Of a DNA stretch of 64,000 bases, positions 35,487 to 43,082 are shown in pieces. The notes below the pieces were generated by a model. The model searched no databases. It saw nothing but the letters and a program-made list of their open reading frames with translations, and had not been told where the DNA came from. The stretch's first letter is position 1. Every line of letters starts with the position of its first letter. The stretch is from DAIRDK01 sp035403225. Its GTDB lineage: Bacteria > Bacteroidota > Bacteroidia > Bacteroidales > FEN-979. A program made the translations under genes and the position numbers. The stretch spans positions 62,001 to 126,000 of the forward strand of contig DAONET010000003.1 of NCBI GenBank assembly GCA_035403225.1, written 5' to 3'.

Positions 35487-36683
35487 TTACAAAAATTTTA
35501 CCTGGACTTTTTTCAGGTATTTTTCCTCCAGGACGGTCGTGATCCTTTTAATGATATTTCTTCTGATTTCCAGATCTACCGGGAGGTTGGGGTCCTGGTG
35601 CGCTTCGTTGATGCGGGTTCCGACGACTATGTCTATCCGGTCCGATTCAAAGATCAGCCTGACGATATCGCCATCCGGCGTTTCCGGTAACTGCTCGGGG
35701 GTAATCCCTTTTTCCAGCATATCGGCTACCGCACAGAGGGTAAGGATCCCTTCCGTTACCAGGTCTATCCCTTCCATGCTGGCCGCGGGTGGCAGTTTGT
35801 CGATCGGATTTTCAATATCCATGGATATTTCGCGGTGAAGTTCCCGGGAAATGATCTTGGAAGTGGTTCCGCCACAGATGATCTTCTTTCCGGGATAGCC
35901 CATGACCAGGTTTGCCAGGTACCTGTCTTTCCCCTGATCATACGGAGGACCGGAGCAGATCAGGAGATCCCGTGGTTGCCGCATGTAAATGACCGCACAG
36001 GAGGTATCGTCCAGGGGAAGGTATCCATCGTTTGCAACAGCATGTTTGACCACCACCCGGGAAAGGTCGTGTGCAGAGATGTCCGGGTCCTTTTTCAGGG
36101 TATCCTCAACCAAGTGAATGACCCCCTCCCGTTCCCAGCCAAAAGGAAAAGCCTCCCGGCCAATACCCGACTGGTTCACGCCGTCGGTGAACAGGATCAG
36201 CCGGTCGTTTTTGCAAAGATGGATGTGCGACAGCAGGATCCCCCGCCCCGCCTTTCGCTCGGGAAGCATGATCTCCTCTTTGGTAGTCTCGATCTCTTTC
36301 CCCTCCCGAAACAGGATATACCCCGGATTATCGAATTCTACTACCGTGGTATCCCCGTCGTTATCGATGTCGACAATGGTAAAGGTGGCGTAGCTGATGT
36401 TGCGGACACTGTCGGTGGGAAGGGTATCCATGATGGTGAGAGCGGTCTGTACAACAGGTTCATTGCGTAAGCTGAAACTCATGGCCATGGAGGCCGTCAT
36501 GGTACTCAGCACATTGGCTTTGATCCCGCTGCCCAGTCCATCGGACAATACCGAAACATAACGGTTTTCCCCTTTTATTTTTCGTGAGATAAAAGCATCG
36601 CCACAGATCAGGCATCCTGATTTGTTCTCCTGCGAGATTCCGATCTCGATGAAAGAATTTTCTCTGTGATCAAAGGAAGGCAT
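35487..36683 (-). CDS. SpoIIE/PP2C-type serine phosphatase of the sensory hydrogenase operon
   Basis: 398 residues. The N-terminal 240 residues are a PPM/SpoIIE phosphatase with metal-binding aspartates in VSVLSDGLGSG, RLILFTDGVNQSG and LDDTSCAVIYM. A C-terminal region of about 150 residues (DLLICSGPPYDQGKDRYLANLVMG onwards) has no known name to me. It starts 6 bases after the hydrogenase-like gene. A phosphatase next to a PAS-linked [FeFe]-hydrogenase is the arrangement called group C3 in hydrogenase classifications. I infer that it passes the redox/H2 signal on by dephosphorylating an unknown partner. Confidence 0.82.
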   Translation of the reverse strand: MPSFDHRENSFIEIGISQENKSGCLICGDAFISRKIKGENRYVSVLSDGLGSGIKANVLSTMTASMAMSFSLRNEPVVQTALTIMDTLPTDSVRNISYATFTIVDIDNDGDTTVVEFDNPGYILFREGKEIETTKEEIMLPERKAGRGILLSHIHLCKNDRLILFTDGVNQSGIGREAFPFGWEREGVIHLVEDTLKKDPDISAHDLSRVVVKHAVANDGYLPLDDTSCAVIYMRQPRDLLICSGPPYDQGKDRYLANLVMGYPGKKIICGGTTSKIISRELHREISMDIENPIDKLPPAASMEGIDLVTEGILTLCAVADMLEKGITPEQLPETPDGDIVRLIFESDRIDIVVGTRINEAHQDPNLPVDLEIRRNIIKRITTVLEEKYLKKVQVKFL

Positions 36684-36689
36684 TGCCGG

Positions 36690-38432
36690 TTATTTTTGAA
36701 CTTTCTCTTCCGTTTCATGCGAATTGAGGATCGAACTGATCATGGACTCCGTGAAGGCCGCATTTTCACCCAGGAGATAAGCGATGCGTTGAACCGATGC
36801 CATGTTTTGCACCACGACGTCCTTAAGCCGGCTGACCATGATCGATTTCTGCACTTCCGGTTCGCGCATGTTTTCAATGATTCCGCAGAGAATCTTATAT
36901 TTCTGGATGGTAATGACAGAAACATGAAAATAATTGTCGTGATCGTGAACATCCTGTTCGATCATCTCTTCTCCCGAAGTGATCAGGGAAGAGAAATACT
37001 TGTGAAAGGGCAATAACTGCCGGAGATCGGCGCCGGCCAGTCCCGGGTTGTTCTCAAAAATGACCTGGGTATCTTTCCCCATCATCCCGGCAAACTTACG
37101 GTTGCAATCGATAATGTGCAGGGTTTCGTCCACGATGACTACTCCCGAAGGCATCTTCTGCAACAATACCGAGGCCTTATGCTGAGCGACTTTTCTCATG
37201 TATGAAATACACATGGCCCTTTCCGCCTTCCCTTCCAGCATGGCTTTGGCAAATTCCCGGCAGTTGTCGTATCCGCATCCCGAACAATTCAACTCCTCCT
37301 GTTCCGTGTATTTTCCCATCGAAAAGAGAATGTCCTGGATCTCATCTTCGGAATAACAACAGGTGATGACCGGCGATATCCGTTCAAAATGGTTCTCCGG
37401 TGCGTCTCCGGACACGGAGAGTTCCCGGTATTTCTGCTGATCTCCGTCAGCAATAAGAGAATGAGAGATGATCTTCAGCCGTTTCCCGGCCAGTCCTTCC
37501 TGATTTACGGAACCCGGTCCCTTGATACATCCCCCGTCGCATGCCATCAGTTCCAGAAAGATCCTGTGGTCGACATTCCATCCGGGGACTTCTTTCATGA
37601 TCTCGCGGATATTCTTTATTCCGGAGAAGGTCATATACTCTATATCCGTGGCGGCGACATCTTTTTTAATGTTGGACAACATCCCGCCGTCGATGGGAAA
37701 AAGCTTCCCTTTCCCCGGCTTGCCGATAATGAAGTCATCCGGAAGGGTCTCTTCTGCAACTCCGGCAACAACCTTCTCTTCCTCCATCCAGTTCAGTAAT
37801 TCCTGGAAAGTGATCACCGCGTTGATGGTATCCGGATAACAATCAGCTTCTTCCTTCTTGGCCACGCAGGGACCGATGAATACGGTTTTGATATTCTCAC
37901 CGAACGTTTGTTTAAGCAACCGTCCGTGAGCCAGCATCGGGGAATACACGGGAGCCAGGTTCTTCCTGAGTTCCGGCGCATAGCGGCAGATAAAATTCAC
38001 TACCGCGGGACAACAGCTGGAAAAATAAACCCCGTTGGGTTGTTTCTCCAACCAGGCATGCGACGTGGCGGTGATCCATTCAGCAGCAACAGCTGTTTCG
38101 GAGACCCCGCTGAACCCCAGTCTTTTCAGGATCCGGAAGAATTGCCCTGTTGTGTAATCCGGGAAATCGGAAATCCAGGAAGGTGCGAGACAGGCAATGA
38201 CCTTTTCTCCGGAATCAATGAGCCACTGCGCATTCCGGATATCTTCCCTGAATTTTTTGGCTTTTACCGGGCAACTCTGAATGCAATTGCCACAGTAAAT
38301 ACACTGCGATTGGATGATCGAGGCGCTGTTTCCTTCGATCTTGATAGCCTTGACCGGACATTGCTTGATGCAACGGTAACAGTCCTGACAATTGTTTTTT
38401 TCGGTATAGATGACTGGTGCGCTCACGACCAT
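36690..38432 (-). CDS. hydS: Sensory [FeFe]-hydrogenase with PAS domain (group C-like)
   Basis: 580 residues. A 2[4Fe-4S] ferredoxin domain has Cys15/18/21/25 and Cys44/47/50/54. The H-cluster domain follows: L1 SSCCPAV (Cys140, Cys141), L2 GPCVAKK (Cys189), L3 ELMACDGGCIKG (Cys298, Cys302). Next come an extra Fe-S motif (Cys383, 386, 391, 408) and a PAS-like domain (about 425-540). All H-cluster cysteines are kept, but the L2 methionine next to the cluster is Gly and L1 departs from TSCCPxW, as in sensory forms. I infer an H2/redox sensor rather than a bulk H2 producer. It sits between the [2Fe-2S] protein and the phosphatase. Confidence 0.85.
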   Translation of the reverse strand: MVVSAPVIYTEKNNCQDCYRCIKQCPVKAIKIEGNSASIIQSQCIYCGNCIQSCPVKAKKFREDIRNAQWLIDSGEKVIACLAPSWISDFPDYTTGQFFRILKRLGFSGVSETAVAAEWITATSHAWLEKQPNGVYFSSCCPAVVNFICRYAPELRKNLAPVYSPMLAHGRLLKQTFGENIKTVFIGPCVAKKEEADCYPDTINAVITFQELLNWMEEEKVVAGVAEETLPDDFIIGKPGKGKLFPIDGGMLSNIKKDVAATDIEYMTFSGIKNIREIMKEVPGWNVDHRIFLELMACDGGCIKGPGSVNQEGLAGKRLKIISHSLIADGDQQKYRELSVSGDAPENHFERISPVITCCYSEDEIQDILFSMGKYTEQEELNCSGCGYDNCREFAKAMLEGKAERAMCISYMRKVAQHKASVLLQKMPSGVVIVDETLHIIDCNRKFAGMMGKDTQVIFENNPGLAGADLRQLLPFHKYFSSLITSGEEMIEQDVHDHDNYFHVSVITIQKYKILCGIIENMREPEVQKSIMVSRLKDVVVQNMASVQRIAYLLGENAAFTESMISSILNSHETEEKVQK

Positions 38433-38442
38433 CCGGATAAAA

Positions 38443-38691
38443 TTATTTCAAAAGGTGCTTTTTCAGCAGGCTGATGATATTTTCTTTGGTAACGTTGGTA
38501 TATTCTGTGCCATTTATTTGCAATACCGGCCCCTGATTGCATTTTTCATCGCACAGATGCCCTTTGAAACTGACCACATCTTTTAAATCGTGTTCTTTCA
38601 GAAATCCCTTGATGATCTCCAGGTTTTTGTCATTTCCCCGTGAGAAGCACGAACTCCCCAAACAGATGGTTATTTCATTACGATGTGCCAT
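38443..38691 (-). CDS. Thioredoxin-like [2Fe-2S] ferredoxin (NuoE-like small protein)
   Basis: 82 residues. Four cysteines in the C-x4-C (10, 15) and C-x3-C (47, 51) pattern match the thioredoxin-fold [2Fe-2S] domain of NuoE/HymA/HndA. It is a stand-alone domain without the NuoE N-terminal helix bundle. The gene lies 10 bases upstream of the sensory hydrogenase and 15 bases after the Rex-like gene. An electron relay to the sensor is inferred. Confidence 0.85.
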   Translation of the reverse strand: MAHRNEITICLGSSCFSRGNDKNLEIIKGFLKEHDLKDVVSFKGHLCDEKCNQGPVLQINGTEYTNVTKENIISLLKKHLLK

Positions 38692-38706
38692 GAAGAAAAG
38701 TTTACG

Positions 38707-39306
38707 TCAGATATTGATGATCTCATATCCTTCCGCGGGTTCAATCCTGCTGCCGGTATGGTTCCGGATCAGGTTGATCCCGGCTTCCGCCATTTTGCTG
38801 ATATAATAATCCGCTTCTTCGGGCAGCGACGTCAGGATGCCTTCGGTGACATGCATCCGACGGGCAAGGGAGACCAGTTTAGAGCAATCCAGCACCGGGA
38901 CCCCGAGCACGGAGGAATCGTTATCGGCCGGATTCTTCTCGAAAATGGCTACCACGTTCACGGTCGGATGATGCAGGTACTCATCCCTCAGAAGTTCCGT
39001 GGTACGGGGAGTATTCCCGGCCATGAAAACGTAAGTCTTAGCGGCATTTTTCACCTCCAGGTTCTCTTCCATCCTGCTGATCAACGATTTCACTTCGCAG
39101 ATGCCGTTGCTTTCATGCCTGATACCCAATTCTTCCAGATCAGCTTTCACTGTCGAAACAGGCAGTCCCACGATGGTGGAGATCCGCTGAAGAGAAATAA
39201 AATCCCGGCTCTGTAAGCAGAGTTTTTTCAGAACGGGCAGGTAGTCCGCGATCCTTTCGTACGTGGACGCAGGGATCTCCCGATGGGATTTATTATCACT
39301 TTTCAT
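38707..39306 (-). CDS. rex: Divergent Rex-like redox regulator
   Basis: 199 residues from ATG 39306; an open extension to 39459 lies inside nfnB and is not credible. The N-terminal winged helix (PASTYERIADYLPVLKKL ... ISLQRISTIVGLPVSTVKADLEELG) is Rex-like. The Rossmann region begins TYVFMAGNTPRTTELL. There the usual GxGxxG of NAD(H)-binding Rex is lost, so NADH sensing is doubtful. Its start overlaps the nfnB end by 11 bases, so it is translated with the operon. Rex proteins usually repress hydrogenase and alcohol dehydrogenase genes. Confidence 0.75.
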   Translation of the reverse strand: MKSDNKSHREIPASTYERIADYLPVLKKLCLQSRDFISLQRISTIVGLPVSTVKADLEELGIRHESNGICEVKSLISRMEENLEVKNAAKTYVFMAGNTPRTTELLRDEYLHHPTVNVVAIFEKNPADNDSSVLGVPVLDCSKLVSLARRMHVTEGILTSLPEEADYYISKMAEAGINLIRNHTGSRIEPAEGYEIINI

Positions 39307-40705
39307 GGTTTTGTGTATTAAACTTCGTTCTGATATAACGGTCGATAGCGAGAGCGCTTTTGCGGGCTGCTCCCATGGCCAGGATGACCGTTGCCGCGCC
39401 TGTGACAGCATCGCCGGCGGCAAAAACTCCTTCGTGAGAAGTAGCTCCGTCATCGCCATTCGTGCTGATACAGCCGTGTTTATTGATTTCCAGTCCTGGC
39501 GTTGTATTGGGTATCAATGGGTTAGGCGATGTTCCTAAGGCCATGATGACCGTGTTTTCTTCAATCAGGAATTCCGAGCCGGGTATTTCCACCGGGCTAC
39601 GGCGTCCGCTGGCATCCGGTTCTCCTAATTCCATCTTAATGCATTTCAGGGCTTTCACCCATCCTTTTTCGTCCCCGATAATCTCCACCGGGTTGGTAAG
39701 CAGCTGGAACCGGATCCCTTCTTCTTTGGCATGTTCTACCTCTTCCCGGCGGGCAGGCAGTTCCGCTTCCGAACGGCGGTACACGATGGTGACATCAGCT
39801 CCGAGACGAAGAGCGCCCCTGGCCGAATCCATCGCCACGTTCCCTCCACCGACAACCACCACCTTTTTCCCGGTTTTCACCGGAGTATCATGGTCATCGG
39901 TATAGGCTTTCATCAGGTTGATGCGGGTGAGGAATTCGTTGGCCGATAGTACGCCGTTGAGGTTTTCACCGGGAATATTCATGAACTTGGGTAACCCGGC
40001 GCCGGAACCAATAAACACCGCATCAAATCCTTCTGATTTCATCAGCTCTTCCACGCTCTCGGCTTTCCCGATCACGGCATCCGTGATGATGTTCACTCCC
40101 ATTTTCCGGATGTTTTCAATTTCGTGTGCAACAACGGTGTCTTTGGGTAACCTGAATTCGGGAATACCGTAAACCAACACGCCTCCGGCTTTATGTAACG
40201 CTTCGTATACGGTAACGGAATATCCCATGCGGGCCAGGTCTGCTGCACAGGTCAATCCGGCCGGGCCGCTTCCGATAACGGCCACTTTGTGCCCGTTGCA
40301 GCCTGTTTTCTTCTCCGTCGAAGTCGTATTTTCCCGGCTCCAGTCACCTACGAAACGTTCCAATTTCCCGATGGCGACAGCATCCCCTTTCTTCCCCAGA
40401 ACACATTGCCCTTCACACTGGGTTTCCTGCGGACAAACCCTTCCGCAGATAGCCGGTAACAAGGATGACTGGGCAATCGTTTCTGCTGCCAGAGCAAACT
40501 CTTTATTTTTAACATGTTGAATGAATTCCGGGATATGGATCTGCACCGGGCATTGTTCAATACACAGGGGTTTACGGCAATTTAAACAACGGGAAGCTTC
40601 TGCCACGGCTTCTTCCGGGGTATAACCCAGACATACTTCGTTAAAGTTGGTGCGACGGATTTCGGGTTTCTGCTCCTGTACCGGTATTCTTTTATTGATG
40701 GCCAT
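39296..40705 (-). CDS. nfnB: NfnB, large subunit of bifurcating ferredoxin:NADP+ oxidoreductase (GltD-like)
   Basis: 469 residues, the GltD/DPD N-terminal fold. Cysteine-rich N-terminus with two [4Fe-4S] sets (CLNCRKPLCIEQCPVQIHIPEFI and ICGRVCPQETQCEGQCVLG). FAD-binding GSGPAGLTCAADLARMG and NADP-binding VVVGGGNVAMDSARGA follow. It pairs with NfnA 8 bases upstream. Together they couple NADH and reduced ferredoxin to NADPH formation in anaerobes. Without the NfnA gene next door it would be called glutamate synthase small subunit. Confidence 0.9.
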   Translation of the reverse strand: MAINKRIPVQEQKPEIRRTNFNEVCLGYTPEEAVAEASRCLNCRKPLCIEQCPVQIHIPEFIQHVKNKEFALAAETIAQSSLLPAICGRVCPQETQCEGQCVLGKKGDAVAIGKLERFVGDWSRENTTSTEKKTGCNGHKVAVIGSGPAGLTCAADLARMGYSVTVYEALHKAGGVLVYGIPEFRLPKDTVVAHEIENIRKMGVNIITDAVIGKAESVEELMKSEGFDAVFIGSGAGLPKFMNIPGENLNGVLSANEFLTRINLMKAYTDDHDTPVKTGKKVVVVGGGNVAMDSARGALRLGADVTIVYRRSEAELPARREEVEHAKEEGIRFQLLTNPVEIIGDEKGWVKALKCIKMELGEPDASGRRSPVEIPGSEFLIEENTVIMALGTSPNPLIPNTTPGLEINKHGCISTNGDDGATSHEGVFAAGDAVTGAATVILAMGAARKSALAIDRYIRTKFNTQNHEK

Positions 40706-40713
40706 GATATTTC

Positions 40714-41589
40714 TTATTTAGTATGGGATTTGTTGATAGCGAGATCTATGTTGCAGAGATGGTCCTGTTCGGTTTCTTCCTGGTGATACATGCCCTGACG
40801 GCGCATGGCCTCTTCAAAGTGGACCAGATGACCGTCGAATTCGGGGCCGTCAACACAAGTGAACCGGGTCCGGTTTCCCACCGTCACCCGGCAGGCTCCG
40901 CACATTCCAGTTCCATCGATCATCAACGGATTCAGGCTGACAATCGTCTTTAAACCGTAGGGACGGGTCATGTCGGCAACGGATTTCATCATGATCAGCG
41001 GACCGACTGCAATGCAGCGATCGTAATACCCCGGTCTTTCTTCCAGCAGCTGTTTCAGCGGGCCGGTCACAAATCCCTGGATCCCGGCGCTGCCATCGTT
41101 GGTGGTAATGAAAACCTCGTGCGAAAATCCGGTCAGTTCCTGCAAAAGGATCAACTGTTCTTTCGTTTTGGCACCGAGGATCAGGTCGGGTTTTTTCCCG
41201 TGCTGACTCAACCATTTTACCTGGGGGAAGACAGGCGCGGCGCCCAATCCGCCGGCAATAAATAAGACATTCTTACTGGAAAGCCACTCAGCGCTTTCAT
41301 GGATCAACTCAGAGGGTTGCCCCAAAGGACCGACGAAATCGGCAAAAGCTTCTCCTTCCTCAAAACGCGACATCTTCCGGGAGGACAATCCCACCACCTG
41401 AAAAATAATGGTCACTGATTTTTCTTCCTGGTTTATGTCACAGATCGTCAAGGGAACCCGCTCTCCTTTCTTATCGGGGATCACAATGACAAACTGTCCG
41501 GGTTTCCCGTGTTTGGCAACTCTTGGCGCCAACACTTTCATGAGAAAGACATCGGGGCCTAACTTCTTTTTTTCCAGAATATTGAACAT
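40714..41589 (-). CDS. nfnA: NfnA, small subunit of bifurcating ferredoxin:NADP+ oxidoreductase
   Basis: 291 residues with a ferredoxin-reductase-type FAD/NAD module (HGKPGQFVIVIPD ... ERVPLTI ... FIAGGLGAAPVFPQ). A C-terminal [2Fe-2S] site reads MCGACRVTVGNRTRFTCVDGPEFDGH. The length and order match NfnA (also called sulfide dehydrogenase or PyrK-like subunit). It is the first gene of the six-gene redox operon. A perfect AACAATTGTT palindrome lies 12 bases upstream of its ATG. Confidence 0.9.
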   Translation of the reverse strand: MFNILEKKKLGPDVFLMKVLAPRVAKHGKPGQFVIVIPDKKGERVPLTICDINQEEKSVTIIFQVVGLSSRKMSRFEEGEAFADFVGPLGQPSELIHESAEWLSSKNVLFIAGGLGAAPVFPQVKWLSQHGKKPDLILGAKTKEQLILLQELTGFSHEVFITTNDGSAGIQGFVTGPLKQLLEERPGYYDRCIAVGPLIMMKSVADMTRPYGLKTIVSLNPLMIDGTGMCGACRVTVGNRTRFTCVDGPEFDGHLVHFEEAMRRQGMYHQEETEQDHLCNIDLAINKSHTK

Positions 41590-41601
41590 CTCTTTGGTTT
41601 T

Positions 41602-41611
41602 AACAATTGTT
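41602..41611. promoter_or_regulatory. Palindrome in front of nfnA
   Basis: AACAATTGTT is a perfect 10-base palindrome containing Rex-like TTGTTAA/TTAACAA half-site sequence but not the full spaced Rex operator. Candidate regulator site only. Confidence 0.3.
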
Positions 41612-41626
41612 TTGGTTTGAGTGAAG

Positions 41627-41663
41627 ATTGCCCTGTCCCTGCTGCATGCCGGTTCAGGGCAAT
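41627..41663 (-). terminator. Hairpin between alcohol dehydrogenase and nfnA
   Basis: A perfect 9-bp stem, ATTGCCCTG/CAGGGCAAT, with a 19-base loop lies 14 bases after the dehydrogenase stop. No U-run follows on the minus strand, so it may be a weak terminator, an RNA-stabilising hairpin or an attenuator. Confidence 0.4.
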
Positions 41664-41677
41664 CCGGTAGTCAAGGT

Positions 41678-42844
41678 TCAGAAATTAACTTTACGACCAT
41701 AATAAGCAGCTTCGAATAACTTTTTAAAATCACCGGCTTTGGTTTCCCGCGGATTGCATCCGGTGCAGGCATCCAGGACTGCATTGTTCGAGATGCGGTC
41801 GACATTCTGCAGGAAATCTTCTTCCGTTACCCCGTATTCCTTCAAGGTCGACGGTATATTCAGTTGTTTATTCATCCCGTTGATGAACTCGCGCAAGGAA
41901 TCGGTCAGTTCGGTATCGGTTTTCCCTTCCAACCCGATAAAACGGGCTATTTCCGCGTACCGGTCGGCACAGACTTTTTTATTGTAGTCGATGACAAACG
42001 GGAGGTAGATTGCATTCAGGCATCCGTGAGGAATGTGGAATACTGCTCCCGATTTATGAGCCATGCTATGGACGATCCCGAGCAGGGCATTGGAGAAAGC
42101 CATCCCGGCCAGACACTGGGCAATATGCATTTTATCACGGGCTGCTTGGTCTCCGGCATATGATTTCAACAGATTATCCTTGATCATGATAATAGCTTTC
42201 AGGGCCAGGGGATCGGAGATATCGCTCCGGTTACTGGCGGTGTAAGCTTCAATAGCGTGTGTGATCGCATCCATTCCCGTGTGTGCCGTCAGTTTCTGGG
42301 GCATGGTATAAGCCAGTTCCGGATCTACGATGGCGATATCGGGTGTGATCTCAAAGTCGGCCAGCGGATACTTGATCTGCGTTTTATAATCCGTGATGAC
42401 GGAAAAAGCGGTGACTTCCGAAGCTGTTCCACTGGTCGAAGGAATGGCGATGAACCGCGCTTTTTTCCTCAAAACAGGAATGTTAAACGGCTTGGCCACT
42501 TCTTCAAACGTGGCTTCGGGGTGTTCGTAAAAAATCCACATGGCTTTGGCCGCATCGATGGGTGAGCCTCCGCCAATGGCAACAATCCAGTCGGGATTGA
42601 ATTCCCGCATCATTTCGGCTCCACGCATTACAGTTTCAACCGAAGGATCAGGCTCCACTCCTTCAAAAAGTTTCACTTTCAATCCGGCTTCTTTCAGATA
42701 GCCTTCCGTTTTATCAAGGAAACCGTTTTTCTTCATCGAACTTCCACCAACAACGATGATGGCTTTTTTCCCTTTAAGGTTTTTCAGTTCTGCTAGTGCA
42801 CCGTGACCAAAATAAAGGTCTCTGGGTAATGTGAATCTGGTCAT
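41678..42844 (-). CDS. Iron-containing alcohol dehydrogenase (butanol dehydrogenase-like)
   Basis: 388 residues, group III Fe-ADH. The NAD(P)-binding GGGSPIDAAKAMW and metal-ligand histidines in HTGMDAITHAIEAYTAS and MAHKSGAVFHIPHGCLNAIYLP are visible. It is expected to reduce aldehydes to alcohols during fermentation, or the reverse. A sigma-54 promoter and enhancer-like repeats lie upstream, and the sigma-54 activator gene is next door. This gives a complete regulatory unit. Substrate chain length is unknown. Confidence 0.9.
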   Translation of the reverse strand: MTRFTLPRDLYFGHGALAELKNLKGKKAIIVVGGSSMKKNGFLDKTEGYLKEAGLKVKLFEGVEPDPSVETVMRGAEMMREFNPDWIVAIGGGSPIDAAKAMWIFYEHPEATFEEVAKPFNIPVLRKKARFIAIPSTSGTASEVTAFSVITDYKTQIKYPLADFEITPDIAIVDPELAYTMPQKLTAHTGMDAITHAIEAYTASNRSDISDPLALKAIIMIKDNLLKSYAGDQAARDKMHIAQCLAGMAFSNALLGIVHSMAHKSGAVFHIPHGCLNAIYLPFVIDYNKKVCADRYAEIARFIGLEGKTDTELTDSLREFINGMNKQLNIPSTLKEYGVTEEDFLQNVDRISNNAVLDACTGCNPRETKAGDFKKLFEAAYYGRKVNF

Positions 42845-42892
42845 TTCTTTTTTATTTAGTTGTTAGCATTGAATTTTACTTTCCCAGAGTAA

Positions 42893-42908
42893 TTCAAATA
42901 CCGTGCCA
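42893..42908 (-). promoter_or_regulatory. Sigma-54 (-24/-12) promoter of the alcohol dehydrogenase
   Basis: The minus strand reads TGGCACG-GTAT-TTGAA. The -24 half is perfect. The -12 half is TTGA instead of TTGC, with correct spacing. Transcription should start near 42882, about 38 bases before the ATG at 42844. Confidence 0.7.
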
Positions 42909-42973
42909 CAATGCATATCTAATTTATTTTCAATATCTTATCAAAATCTATTGTTTTCATTTCAGTAATTATG

Positions 42974-43041
42974 TGTCATCAAAATGAACAGTTAAACAAA
43001 AATACGTGTCATTATTTATGACACTGTCATTTTTTATGACA
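42974..43041. promoter_or_regulatory. Enhancer-like inverted repeats for the sigma-54 activator
   Basis: Two perfect inverted repeats share the core TGTCAT-N5-ATGACA: 43006-43024 (extended to GTGTCAT/ATGACAC) and 43025-43041, with centres 18 bases apart. A third, imperfect TGT-N11-ACA site is at 42974-42990. They lie about 100-150 bases upstream of the predicted transcription start, the usual position of activator sites. Confidence 0.65.
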
Positions 43042-43082
43042 AAACTGCAAAGAAAAGGAAGAAAACAGAAAACCGGGAGAGG

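Noticed and set aside
36690..38432. Catalytic fermentative [FeFe]-hydrogenase (group A)
   Set aside because: The C-terminal PAS domain, changed L1/L2 motifs and neighbouring phosphatase fit a sensory type better. No HydB/HydC genes are nearby.
39307..39459. 51-residue N-terminal extension of the Rex-like protein
   Set aside because: It lies inside nfnB, has no winged-helix character and the family begins at the ATG 39306.
41590..41626. Full Rex operator upstream of nfnA
   Set aside because: Only a half-site-like palindrome AACAATTGTT is present. The spaced TTGTTAA-N4-TTAACAA pattern is not found.
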